DNA of 64,000 bases, from assembly GCA_031280615.1 (NCBI GenBank), contig JAITGO010000009.1, positions 1-64,000 on the forward strand. The letters are read 5' to 3'. The stretch comes from Desulfobulbus sp. (GTDB taxonomy: Bacteria > Desulfobacterota > Desulfobulbia > Desulfobulbales > Desulfobulbaceae). Every line of letters starts with the position of its first letter. Position 1 is the stretch's first letter. A program made the position numbers and the translations under genes. Below the pieces are notes generated by a model, which did no database searches, had not been told where the DNA came from, and saw only the letters and a program-made list of their open reading frames with translations. This document shows, piece by piece, positions 7,904-16,569 of this stretch.

Positions 7904-10819
7904 CTATTGCTTTGTCGCTGGCGGCCCGGCGGGACCGGCAGTTGCCATCGGAGCGACGATCACCGTGGCGGCCCGTTCGGGCGCCAGATACTGCCTGGCC
8001 AGTTCGGTCAACTGATCCGCCTTGATAGCCGCGAATCCCTCCAAAATGGTGAGCGGCCATTGCAATTGCTGCGGATGGCGGCTGGACAAATTAAGCACCG
8101 ATTCCATCCAGTAGCGATTGTTCCGCTTGATATCCTTGATCGAGGTCAGGGTGGGCTCCAGGGCCCGGTGCAGTTCGTCCTCGCTGACCCCCTTGCTGAC
8201 CAGGCCCGCAGCCACAGCCCTGATCGCCCGTGCGAGCGATCCCGCCTGGTCCGGAGCGACGATCAGGCTGCTTTTCATCAGGCCGAAGCCGATACTGGTC
8301 CGGCTGGGCTGGCTAGTCACCTGGGGTGAATAGGTGGCCCCCAATTCTTCCCTGATCTTTATTCGCAGCCGGTCGTCGAACACCGAGGCCAGCAGATTGA
8401 GCCGTCGGGTACGGTCGATATCCCAGAAATCGGCGGTTTGCCAGGCCATGATCAGCAACGCCCGGTCGATGGTGCTGGCCGCCTGCAAATGCCGCTCTTC
8501 ACCGGCTGGGAACACGATCGGCTGCGCCGGCTGCGCTTCCGGTGCCTGCCGTTTTTCCGCGCCGAAATATTTCCGGACCAGTTTGATCGCCTCGGCGGGA
8601 TCGATATCCCCCACCACATTGATTTCCAGGGGATCTCGGGCCAGGATCGGCGTCAGCCAGCCGCTGATTCGAGCCAGGTCGATTTTCTCCACCTCGCCCC
8701 AATCCGGCAGTCCGTATTCCGGGCTGCCGCCGGCCAGAAACCGCTCGCCCTGGATCTGGGCAACGCCTTCCGCCGTCCCGGCCAGTTGATCGTACATCCG
8801 ATGCAGGTTTTCCCGGCTGCGGCGGAAATCCTCGGGCCGAAAGGCGGGATCGTGCAATCGATGCCGGAGTAGTTGCAGCAAGGTCTCGAATTCATTCCGC
8901 AAACTGCTTCCATTAAAGGAAAAGCTCTCGGGTCCCACCGCAAAATCAAGGGTAACGTTGGTTCCGGCCAAGGCTTGATTCAACTGTTCGCGGGTCAGGC
9001 GGCCGATGCCGCTCTCGCGCATCAGGGCCTCGGCGGACAAGGCCATGCCCGCGGCCGGCTCATCCTGCCTGCCGTTGCCGAACTGTACCGAAAGCATCAC
9101 CTGATTTGCCTGAAAATCCGTGGGCTTGATGTTCAGGAGCACGCCGTTGGCCAACGACACCGTCTCCACCCCGATCTCCTTGAGGCTCACCTGCCCAATA
9201 TGTTCGTTCTCCGCAACGGTGGGCAGAGTCAAATAGGGAAAAGGAGCGCGCCGGGCCTCGACCCAGGCCGGGAGGTCCTTGGCTTGGTTGGCCAGGTACA
9301 GCTCGCGCACCTGTTCCTGCAATTGGGCGGCAGTCAACCCCGGATCCAGGACGCCGGCAAGATGAATCTGGCGGCGCGGACCGTTCCACAGCTGGCGCAG
9401 GGCACCGTTGACCTCGGCCAGGGTCAGCTTGTCGAGTACCGGTCCGTAAAATGCCATTTCCTGGGCCGGACTCAGGATCACCTCGCCGTCGCCCAGTTTG
9501 CGGATGATTTCATCGGCAAGCTGGCGGCTGTCGCGGGAGGCGGCGGTCTGTACCTCTTTTTCGAGCATGGCCTTGACCTCCCGCTTGCTTCGCACCAATT
9601 CATCCTCGGTGAACCCATCCTTCAGGGCTTGGCCGAGGGTCGTCTGCAACAAGGTCAGCGCTTCCCGCCAGGTTCCGGTTTCGGTCCGGGCGGCCAAGGT
9701 GGCGTAGTTGTATTGCCGGAGAAAAAGGCCGGCATGGGCACGGGGCTGCGCCAGGGGGCTGTTGGGCTGCTGCTCGAGTTGCTTCAGCCGGTTGTCGAGC
9801 AGGATCGAAACCAGGTATTGCCGCATCTGCTCGATTTCCCAAGCCTGGGAATCGATGTGCGGCTGGATGTTGCTCACCGTGGTCAGGGCCACGTTGGTGG
9901 CGCCCAATTCCGGTTCGGGCAGGATCTGGATATCGAGGCCCGACTCCTTGACCTTGCCCATCTCCGGACAGAGGATCGGGGCCTCCGCCGCCTTCAAACC
10001 GACAAAGGCCTTCTCCAGCAGTTTGGCGGTTTCCTGCGGTTGCATGTCGCCGACCGCCACCACAACCATGTTGTCGGGCCGGTACCAACTGTCATAAAAA
10101 GCACGGAGCCGGCTGCTGTCCGCCGTATTGAGCACCTCTTCCACCCCGATGGGATCACGCCGGGCCACGAGCGTGCCGGTGAAATCGAACTCCATTTGTT
10201 TTTTCGCGACCCGGGCGGCGGCAGAATCGCGGCTGCGTTTTTCCGACAGGATGACGCCCCGCTCCCGATTGACCTCTGTTTCCAGCAACAAGGCGCCTCG
10301 GGCATAATCGGCCAGCACCTTGAATCCATCCGTCAGCACGGCGGCGTCCGCCGAGGGCAGCAGAAGATTGTAGATCGTTTCGTCAAAGCCGGTTTGGGCA
10401 TTGGTATCGCCACCGAATCCCATGCCAAGGGATTGAAAATACTTGATCAAGGTGCCAGGAGGGTAATGGGTGGTGCCGTTGAAAAGCATGTGCTCCAGGA
10501 AATGGGCCAATCCCCGCTGCTCATCGGTCTCATTGAGCGAGCCGGCCCGAACCAGAAGATAGAGGGCCACCCGGTTCTTGGGCTCGCTGTTGGGCATGAG
10601 CACATATTGCAGGCCATTGGCCAGCCGGCCGAACACCAGCGACGGGTCCGGTCGCAAATCGCTGCCATCCTGGGGCCAGCCGCCTGTCAGGCAGGAGGGC
10701 CGTGCCGGCCGGGTCTCGGCCTCGGCGGCTCTGGCCCGATCCGCGGATAGGACGGTCAAGAACGCCGCCAAAAGGACCATTGCCAGTCGTGACGAAAACA
10801 AAATCAAAGATTGCTGCAT
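7904..10819 (-). CDS. M16 (pitrilysin-type) zinc metalloprotease, exported
   Basis: A 971-residue periplasmic protease. A signal peptide spans about residues 1-31 (MQQSLILFSS ... ADRARA). The inverted zinc motif HFLEH is at residues 106-110 and the distal glutamate lies in the ETEVNRERGVILSE region. It is a full two-half M16 protein: an active N-terminal half, then inactive M16_C domains and a second half ending in the typical REELGATYS element. The length matches PqqL/pitrilysin-like single-chain members. I chose this start so that the signal peptide begins the protein; an ATG nine codons upstream is also possible. Confidence 0.9.
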   Translation of the reverse strand: MQQSLILFSSRLAMVLLAAFLTVLSADRARAAEAETRPARPSCLTGGWPQDGSDLRPDPSLVFGRLANGLQYVLMPNSEPKNRVALYLLVRAGSLNETDEQRGLAHFLEHMLFNGTTHYPPGTLIKYFQSLGMGFGGDTNAQTGFDETIYNLLLPSADAAVLTDGFKVLADYARGALLLETEVNRERGVILSEKRSRDSAAARVAKKQMEFDFTGTLVARRDPIGVEEVLNTADSSRLRAFYDSWYRPDNMVVVAVGDMQPQETAKLLEKAFVGLKAAEAPILCPEMGKVKESGLDIQILPEPELGATNVALTTVSNIQPHIDSQAWEIEQMRQYLVSILLDNRLKQLEQQPNSPLAQPRAHAGLFLRQYNYATLAARTETGTWREALTLLQTTLGQALKDGFTEDELVRSKREVKAMLEKEVQTAASRDSRQLADEIIRKLGDGEVILSPAQEMAFYGPVLDKLTLAEVNGALRQLWNGPRRQIHLAGVLDPGLTAAQLQEQVRELYLANQAKDLPAWVEARRAPFPYLTLPTVAENEHIGQVSLKEIGVETVSLANGVLLNIKPTDFQANQVMLSVQFGNGRQDEPAAGMALSAEALMRESGIGRLTREQLNQALAGTNVTLDFAVGPESFSFNGSSLRNEFETLLQLLRHRLHDPAFRPEDFRRSRENLHRMYDQLAGTAEGVAQIQGERFLAGGSPEYGLPDWGEVEKIDLARISGWLTPILARDPLEINVVGDIDPAEAIKLVRKYFGAEKRQAPEAQPAQPIVFPAGEERHLQAASTIDRALLIMAWQTADFWDIDRTRRLNLLASVFDDRLRIKIREELGATYSPQVTSQPSRTSIGFGLMKSSLIVAPDQAGSLARAIRAVAAGLVSKGVSEDELHRALEPTLTSIKDIKRNNRYWMESVLNLSSRHPQQLQWPLTILEGFAAIKADQLTELARQYLAPERAATVIVAPMATAGPAGPPATKQ

Positions 10820-10895
10820 TGTCGAACCTCGAGGTTTGGTGTACACAACGGAAAAAGGTCTTCAAACTATAGTGTGCGACCGGGGGGTAAACAAG

Positions 10896-11723
10896 GTGAT
10901 TATTGCCGGCAAACGGGCCTTGGTGCTGGGAGCGACGCGCGGTATCGGCCGGGCCGTCGCCCGAAATCTGGCCAGCCAGGGGGTGCGTCTGATTCTGCCC
11001 TGGCTCGACTGGCCCGAATCGGTGGCGGAATTGCGGGAGGAATTCGGCGGCGGCAGAGACGGGCACCTGCTGGTGCGAACCGACCTGCGGCTGGCGAGTG
11101 AGGTGGCGGAATTGATGGCTGTCATCGACGAACGGTTCGGCCGGTTGGAAATCGTGGTCAACAACATCGAACGCGGCGGCATGCCGGTTTTGCATGGCGG
11201 CTACGGCCGGGAAGTCAACCGCGACCAGTGGCGGCTGGAAATGGAAACCACCCTGCACGCCAAATGGCTGGTCTTCGACCAGGCCTTGCCCTTGTTGCGC
11301 CGCAGCGAAGCGGCGGCGGTGGTCAACATTTCCTCGATCGCCGGCATGGTCGGCCGTTCCGGCCCGGCGGGCTTCTTGTTCAACGACGGCTACGCCGCCG
11401 CCAACCGGGGGGTGAGTTCCCTGACCGAAACCTGGGCCAGAATCGGCGCCCCGACCATCCGGGTCAATGAACTCATGCTGGGATTGATCGATTCCCGGCA
11501 TGGACCGGGCACCCGGGGCTGGGACCTGCTCTCCGAGGAACAGCGGCGCGATCTGCTCCACCATACCCTGCTGCGGAGAACCGGCACGCCCGAGGAAGTG
11601 GCGCGGGCCGTACTGTTTTTGATCCGGGATGCCGATTTTCTAACCGGCTCGGTGCTGCGCCTCGATGGCGGCTATATGGTGGGGGGGGAAGCGCCCGCGG
11701 TTATGCCCGACGGATCGTTGTGA
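10896..11723 (+). CDS. Short-chain dehydrogenase/reductase family protein with altered active site
   Basis: A 275-residue Rossmann-fold protein. The cofactor motif GATRGIGRAVA is near the N-terminus, the NNIERGG segment replaces the usual NNAG, and the catalytic serine region is VVNISSIAG. The family's Tyr-x3-Lys is present only as Tyr166-AAA-Asn170, so the active-site lysine is missing. The C-terminus (FLTGSVLRLDGGYMVGG) is typical of FabG-like SDRs. The start is a GTG eight bases after GGGGGG. It is divergent from the M16 gene. Oxidoreductase activity is doubtful. Confidence 0.82.
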   Translation: MIIAGKRALVLGATRGIGRAVARNLASQGVRLILPWLDWPESVAELREEFGGGRDGHLLVRTDLRLASEVAELMAVIDERFGRLEIVVNNIERGGMPVLHGGYGREVNRDQWRLEMETTLHAKWLVFDQALPLLRRSEAAAVVNISSIAGMVGRSGPAGFLFNDGYAAANRGVSSLTETWARIGAPTIRVNELMLGLIDSRHGPGTRGWDLLSEEQRRDLLHHTLLRRTGTPEEVARAVLFLIRDADFLTGSVLRLDGGYMVGGEAPAVMPDGSL

Positions 11724-11742
11724 GCTGCAAGGACAGAGGCTG

Positions 11743-12000
11743 TCAGCCTTCCAGCACCCAATCGGGGAGGTGGTGCATGATGTACTCGGTCACCTTTTCC
11801 TTGGAGTCCGGATCGCTTTGCTGGACGCCGGCATCGCGCATCACCTCGTCGAAGTCGTACCAACAGAGCTCCTTGTCCTGGCGGCTGTACACGGTCAATA
11901 TCCGGTGGTCCGGATCGTCGATATCCTCTTCTTCCTGAATGGCAGCCACCAATCGGACAGCTTCCTCATAGGGAAGGAAACGAATTTCATCTTCGCTCAT
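11743..12000 (-). CDS. Conserved-looking hypothetical protein, 85 residues
   Basis: A small acidic cytosolic protein of unknown function. It begins MSEDEIRFLPYEEAVRL and contains the acidic run EEEDIDDPDHR and a C-terminal helix EYIMHHLPDWVLEG. GGAG lies seven bases before the chosen ATG; a second ATG is four codons upstream. It sits 99 bp downstream of rpmB on the same strand and may be cotranscribed with it. Confidence 0.6.
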   Translation of the reverse strand: MSEDEIRFLPYEEAVRLVAAIQEEEDIDDPDHRILTVYSRQDKELCWYDFDEVMRDAGVQQSDPDSKEKVTEYIMHHLPDWVLEG

Positions 12001-12099
12001 CGGACACTCCATGCACCGACCCGACTACGGGACGGAACAACACGTGGGAACAAGGCGAGTTGCGCGGAGTCAACGCGCCTTGCACGGCACAACAGGAAA

Positions 12100-12294
12100 T
12101 CAGACCGGTTTGACGACAGCCCCGGAACGGATGCAGCGGGTGCAGACATTGGCATGCACGGTGCCGCCATTGCTGGTCTGCATGCGAACTCTTTGCAGAT
12201 TGGGCAGCCACCGACGACGGGTCTTGTTATTGGCGTGGCTGACGTTGTTTCCCGTGGCAGGGCCTTTGCCGCAGATTTCACAAATACGGGCCAT
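12100..12294 (-). CDS. rpmB: 50S ribosomal protein L28, zinc-binding form
   Basis: A 64-residue L28 of the large ribosomal subunit. It begins [20 protein letters not shown] and contains the conserved [13 protein letters not shown] core. Two CxxC pairs (Cys5/Cys8 and Cys51/Cys54) mark the zinc-ribbon ('C+') version. GAGGAG lies before the ATG. A promoter-like sequence lies 35-70 bp upstream. The companion rpmG is not adjacent. Confidence 0.96.
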   Translation of the reverse strand: MARICEICGKGPATGNNVSHANNKTRRRWLPNLQRVRMQTSNGGTVHANVCTRCIRSGAVVKPV

Positions 12295-12676
12295 GATCGA
12301 TTCTCCTCTGGTAAATCGTTTAACAATAACCACGAATAATAGCCCCACACCCCGAAAAAGCAAGTTCTTTTCGCGCCCATTCCGGAGAATTTGCCGGAGG
12401 CGGCCCCATTCCGCGCGAGGTGCCGACCGTGCGGCCTCGACACAGACGAAGGCCCTGGCGTGCCGCCTAACCGCCATCGCGGCAAATACATATAACCCGG
12501 CAATAATGATAAAGAATTTTTCTTCGTTCAACGGTTGGTTTTTGGTATAATCGGCCTTACAATCAACAACGCGTCCCCAAACCGCCCCCGTGCCGCATCC
12601 CACGGCAGAGCAGGTGCGACGGCAACCGGGCCAAAACCGACGATGTACCGCCCTACGCACCGCAAGGAACCGCCGC
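12295..12676. other. Divergent intergenic region rpmB / cdaA
   Basis: 382 bp between divergent genes. It holds the rpmB promoter (12336-12363) and, on the plus strand, a consensus -10 TATAAT at 12546-12551 with a poor -35. The latter could drive the cyclase gene with a leader of about 120 bases. No other gene is seen. Confidence 0.5.
12336..12363 (-). promoter_or_regulatory. Sigma-70-type promoter for rpmB
   Basis: On the minus strand, TTGCTT and TATTAT are separated by 16 bp. The expected transcription start is about 35 bases before the rpmB ATG. Confidence 0.5.
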
Positions 12677-14107
12677 ATGAGACATGCCGCCATTTTGTTT
12701 TACGAACTGCTCTCATGGCGGTCGGTCCTTGACATTCTCCTGATTGCCGCAGGCCTGTTCTTCCTCTACCGGACCCTGCTCCGGCTCGGCACCTGGAAGA
12801 TCATGGCCGGCATCCTCATGGCCCTGGTGGTCTTCATCCTGGCCAACGCCCTCCAGCTCAAGGGCATCGAGTGGATTTACCATAACGTCAGCAACGTGGC
12901 CGTTCTCGGCCTGATCATCATCTTCCAGCCCGAACTGCGCAAGGTGCTGGAAAAGGCGGTCTCGGTCCCACCGCATCGATACAAAGGCACGGACACCCCG
13001 CTACACGGCCTTGTCGGCGAAGCCCTGGTTAAACTGGCCCAGGAGCGGTGCGGCGCCATCGTCGTCTTTCCCGGCAAAGAGCCGCTCAACGACAAAATCT
13101 CGGGCGGCTACCAACTCAACGCCGTCCCCAGCCTGCCACTCATCCTCAGCATTTTCGACTCCAACTCGCCGGGACACGACGGTGCCGTGATCATTGAAAA
13201 CGGCAAGTTGACCCAATTCGGGGTCCGATTGCCCATGTCGCAGTCGACCCGGCTGTCCGAGGAATATGGCACCCGCCATCACGCCGCCATGGGCCTGGCC
13301 GAGCAGACCGACGCCATGGCCCTGGTCGTTTCCGAAGAACGGGGCCAGGCCTCCGTCTTTGTCAACGGCGAGATGCACCCGGTGCGCACCGCCGAACAAA
13401 TCACCCGCGCCATTGCCACCCATCAACGGGACATGGGCTTCTTCAATCGGGACAACGCCCCGAAAATCCGCAAGCGCACCATCTTCCAATGCATCGCCAG
13501 CCTGATCATCGCCGTTGTTTTCTGGTCATCCCTGGCCATTTCGCAACGGGAAGTGGTCGAGCGCGTCCTGCCGGTGAATATCGATTACACCTCTCCGGCC
13601 GACGATCTGGTGCTGGTCGGCGACAAAGCCAACGAGGTCAAACTGTATCTTTCCGGTCCTAAATCGGAAATGGACAACCTGGCCAGCAATCCCCCCAGCG
13701 TCAAGATCGATTTGTCCAAAATGGCCAAGGGCAGCCAAACCATCATTATCACCAGCGAAAACCTACGGCTGCCCAAGGCGATCAGCCTGCTCGACACCTC
13801 TCCCCAGCAGCTCAAACTCACCCTGGCCGCCGTGGTCCAGAAAAATGTGACGATCGCCCCACAAATCATCGGCAAGCTTCCCGGCAACTTGAAAATCAAA
13901 AAAATCACCGTGACCCCGGAAACGGTCTTGGTCACCATTCCGGTCACCAGGGAGGAGAGAGGCAATGATGAGGTGCTGACCACCCCAATCTATTTGGAAT
14001 CGATCTCCACCGACAGCAAGCTGTTCTGCAAGGTAATCGCGCGCCCCTCGATCCAGCCGGTCACCAAACGCTGGCCCGACGTCGAAGTCTTCATCGAACT
14101 GAAATAA
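12677..14107 (+). CDS. cdaA: Membrane diadenylate cyclase CdaA fused to a CdaR/YbbR-like region
   Basis: A 476-residue protein. Three N-terminal transmembrane helices (about 10-75) precede a DisA_N-type cyclase domain (about 85-245) that makes c-di-AMP from two ATP. Both catalytic motifs are visible: DGA at 168-170 in SPGHDGAVI, and the RHR-type motif as Arg200-His201-His202 in GTRHHAAMG (third position His instead of the common Arg). After another membrane segment ([21 protein letters not shown], about 270-290) come about 190 residues with repeated beta-rich YbbR-like units. In Firmicutes these form the separate extracytoplasmic regulator CdaR. Here cyclase and regulator are one chain. The ATG follows AAGGA. 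Confidence 0.88.
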   Translation: MRHAAILFYELLSWRSVLDILLIAAGLFFLYRTLLRLGTWKIMAGILMALVVFILANALQLKGIEWIYHNVSNVAVLGLIIIFQPELRKVLEKAVSVPPHRYKGTDTPLHGLVGEALVKLAQERCGAIVVFPGKEPLNDKISGGYQLNAVPSLPLILSIFDSNSPGHDGAVIIENGKLTQFGVRLPMSQSTRLSEEYGTRHHAAMGLAEQTDAMALVVSEERGQASVFVNGEMHPVRTAEQITRAIATHQRDMGFFNRDNAPKIRKRTIFQCIASLIIAVVFWSSLAISQREVVERVLPVNIDYTSPADDLVLVGDKANEVKLYLSGPKSEMDNLASNPPSVKIDLSKMAKGSQTIIITSENLRLPKAISLLDTSPQQLKLTLAAVVQKNVTIAPQIIGKLPGNLKIKKITVTPETVLVTIPVTREERGNDEVLTTPIYLESISTDSKLFCKVIARPSIQPVTKRWPDVEVFIELK

Positions 14108-14448
14108 CCCGTTGTCCGGCACTCGACCGGGCCGAACCATGCCGGCATCGGACCGGATTCACCGCGTATCCCCTCTCCTCTCCACGCCCTTCCCCTCGAA
14201 ACCCACTCAAACGACATTTTTGAGCATATTTCAAAAGAAATGTGTCAAATTTGTAACTTAAACCACATTTACATGCAGCTTGCGGCTAAGGTTCATCCAG
14301 CCAACATCCCAACAATAAATAATTTTTTCTGAAAAAGAATTAAAAATTAGAAAATCGGCACGATACATGCTTTAAGCGAGCATCGCGTATCGCTGTTCAT
14401 GTTTCGGATCTTGGAGCCGTTGCACCAACTATCAAAAAAGGAGAGGAT
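14108..14448. other. Upstream region of the porin gene
   Basis: 341 bp, clearly more AT-rich than the neighbours between about 14220 and 14360. It contains the sigma-54-like promoter at 14355-14371. No ORF is seen. Confidence 0.5.
14355..14371 (+). promoter_or_regulatory. Sigma-54 (-24/-12) promoter
   Basis: The sequence cGGCACGatacaTGCt has GG at 14357-14358 and GC at 14369-14370, exactly 10 bp apart. It matches the RpoN consensus TGGCACG-N4-TTGC at all but two positions. The ATG lies about 70 bases downstream of the predicted start. Activation would need an enhancer-binding protein, none of which is in the window. Confidence 0.6.
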
Positions 14449-15219
14449 ATGAAACGCTTGTTTTCCGTGGCGACCTTTGGCGCCCTTACCATGACCATCA
14501 CCGCACCCCCGGCCGAAGCGGCAACCGCCACCGCCGCCCTTGACGCCAACAGCGCCTATGTCTGGCGCGGCTTGACCGCGAACCACGGCTTTGTCCTTCA
14601 GCCGAGCATCGACGTTGCCGCGGAAAATGGATTCGGTGTCAATGTGTGGGCCAACTTCGACGTCGATGACTACAACGGCACGGTCGAGGAAAGCAGGTTC
14701 TCCGAAGTCGACCTGACGGCCTCCTACATGTACAAACTGGGCAAAGTGGACACCAGCGTCGGCGTCATTGCCTATACCTTTCCCACCACGCATCCGGACG
14801 CCCTCAACGGCGAGCCCAAGGATTTGAACAACACCAGCGAAATTTTCCTGGGCTTGGGCTACGACCTGGGCTACGGCTTCAGTCTGTCCGGAAAAATATA
14901 TTACGATTTCGACCAGGTAGACGACTTCTACCTCACGGTGGGCTTGGGATACGCCTACGGCATCAACGACAAAACCACTCTCAACTTAAGCGGCCTGATC
15001 AGCTTTGCCGGCGAAGACTTCAGCGAATATTACGCGGCCGGTACGGACAGCGGTTTCTTCAACTATACCCTCAGCGCCTCGGTGAAATACATGGCCACCG
15101 AGGCCCTTGGCATCGGCGCCAACATCAATTTCACCGACTCGATGGATGACGACGTCCTGCCGGAAGAAGCCGTGCACACCAATGTCTTTGGTGGCATCAG
15201 CCTGACCTACGCCTTCTGA
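14449..15219 (+). CDS. Putative outer-membrane porin, TorF / Gcw_chp type
   Basis: A 256-residue protein with a signal peptide of about 24 residues (ends PPAEA). It then has alternating beta strands with many aromatic residues: AYVWRGLT, GVNVWANFDVDDY, GYDLGYGFSLSGKIYYDF. It ends in the aromatic SLTYAF typical of outer-membrane beta-barrels. The layout fits the TorF/Gcw_chp family of putative porins; substrate is unknown. AAGGAGAGG lies before the ATG. Control by sigma-54 is suggested by the upstream site. Confidence 0.8.
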   Translation: MKRLFSVATFGALTMTITAPPAEAATATAALDANSAYVWRGLTANHGFVLQPSIDVAAENGFGVNVWANFDVDDYNGTVEESRFSEVDLTASYMYKLGKVDTSVGVIAYTFPTTHPDALNGEPKDLNNTSEIFLGLGYDLGYGFSLSGKIYYDFDQVDDFYLTVGLGYAYGINDKTTLNLSGLISFAGEDFSEYYAAGTDSGFFNYTLSASVKYMATEALGIGANINFTDSMDDDVLPEEAVHTNVFGGISLTYAF

Positions 15220-15571
15220 TCCCCTGTTCGCATTTCCGTCCCCCTCCCCGCTTCCCGACAGGCGCAAGGCCTCGGGTGGCGGGGCTTCCCCTGTTCGTTC
15301 GCGCGGTTAAAGCCGCACCCAAGCTCTCGGCCCGGCACCGAAAACGTGGAACCGGGCCGAGGCATCGACCGGGAGCAAATGGACGCACAAAAGGTCCAAC
15401 TCGCCTATTCCCGCAGGATCATCGTCCACCGTTGCTGGTCGTCAAGAACAACGCGACCGGTGCGCAGGCACTCGAAGATATGGTCGAAGATCACAGATGG
15501 CGGCGGCCCTCACGCCCCGGTTCGACGTGGCCGACCGGCCGTGCCGCACTTGCCGCAGCCCGTGGGTGCTG
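15220..15571. other. Convergent intergenic region
   Basis: 352 bp between the convergent porin gene and the exported protein at 15572. Apart from the hairpin at 15246-15284 I see no gene or RNA. Confidence 0.5.
15246..15284 (+). terminator. Hairpin after porin gene, possible terminator
   Basis: CCCCGC-TT-CCCGA pairs with TCGGG-TG-GCGGGG around a 13-base loop, 27 bp after the stop codon. There is no real T tract, so termination efficiency is uncertain. Confidence 0.35.
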
Positions 15572-16525
15572 TCACGAATCCGAACCGATGCGCAGCTCCA
15601 GGGTCAGGGATGAACCGGGGCGGCAGCCGGACGAGGCTTTGCCCGCTTCCCGCTTGATCCGCACGGTCGAGCGGCGCAGCCATTGCCGGACTTCCTCGCG
15701 GCTGACCGTTTCCCGCAGCGTGCCGCCGCAGCCCGACCGGATGCTCGCCGACCCTAGAGAGGAACCGAAATCGATCACAGCTCCGTCGACTCGCAACACC
15801 ATGCCTCGGCCGTCGCCGGTTGCGCTGACCACGCCGTCGGCCCTGCCGGGGTACTCCTCGCCGTCGGCAATCTGCCACAGGTCGAGGGGCTGCCAGTGGG
15901 TGCATGTCGGTGGAGAACCGGCAAACTTGGCGCATCCCCGCCCGCTGAATCGTTCCACGTCAATTTCAGTGGACAGGGTCTGGATGGCATAGTTTTCGCG
16001 GCCATCGGGGCCGCTGACGATCAGGTTGCCGACAAAGGTTTCCCGGATGGTATAGCTGAGTTCCTGCCTGGGCTTGCCGTACAGGGTCGAGACCGTGCCG
16101 CCTTCGATCGTGATCGATCCGGCCAGGGGAATGGCGCGCATCGCCAGGTTCGTCCGTCCCTTGCCTGCCAGGCCGGGGATGGCCTTGCCCCGGTTGATCA
16201 AATCTCGGCGGCGCTTGTTTTCCTCCTCCGGTGTCGGCGCCAGGTCCGCCACCGGTACCAAAACGCCCGTTTTGGGGGCAACGTCCCCGGTCTTGTCGGC
16301 TGCCTGAGCCGCGCACACCCGGTCCGCCTGTGCGGCCAGGCGGTCCAGCTCGGCCCTGGCCCCCACCACGGCCTCCTTGGTCGTGGCCTTTCTGATGGTC
16401 AGCTTGAGCCGATCCATGCGGGAGCGTATCTCTCGACAGGTCAGGGGCGCGGCAATCGACACGGAAGCCGCCACCAGCAGCGTCAGGGTCGCCAGCGCCA
16501 ACCAGCGGCCCAACGGAAGCGGCAT
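15572..16525 (-). CDS. Exported protein of unknown function
   Basis: A 317-residue protein with a signal peptide (MPLPLGRWLALATLTLLVAA..., cleaved near residue 26). A helical Cys/Arg-rich segment follows (CREIRSRMDRLKLTIRKATTKEAVVGARAELDRLAAQADRVC, in parts). The C-terminal half is beta-rich (GSITIEGGTVSTLYGKPRQ, GNLIVSGPDGREN) with scattered cysteines that could form disulfides. No known domain is recognised. GGGGAGAGG lies before the ATG. It is 44 bp downstream of the CoA-transferase gene, probably cotranscribed. Confidence 0.65.
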   Translation of the reverse strand: MPLPLGRWLALATLTLLVAASVSIAAPLTCREIRSRMDRLKLTIRKATTKEAVVGARAELDRLAAQADRVCAAQAADKTGDVAPKTGVLVPVADLAPTPEEENKRRRDLINRGKAIPGLAGKGRTNLAMRAIPLAGSITIEGGTVSTLYGKPRQELSYTIRETFVGNLIVSGPDGRENYAIQTLSTEIDVERFSGRGCAKFAGSPPTCTHWQPLDLWQIADGEEYPGRADGVVSATGDGRGMVLRVDGAVIDFGSSLGSASIRSGCGGTLRETVSREEVRQWLRRSTVRIKREAGKASSGCRPGSSLTLELRIGSDS

Positions 16526-16569
16526 CGCGCCTCTCCCCCGCCTGCGGCAGGCAACAAACCACACCGCGC

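Noticed and set aside
8873..10750. A 625-codon frame antisense to the M16 protease
   Set aside because: No ribosome site or domain; the protease frame has a signal peptide and the HFLEH motif.
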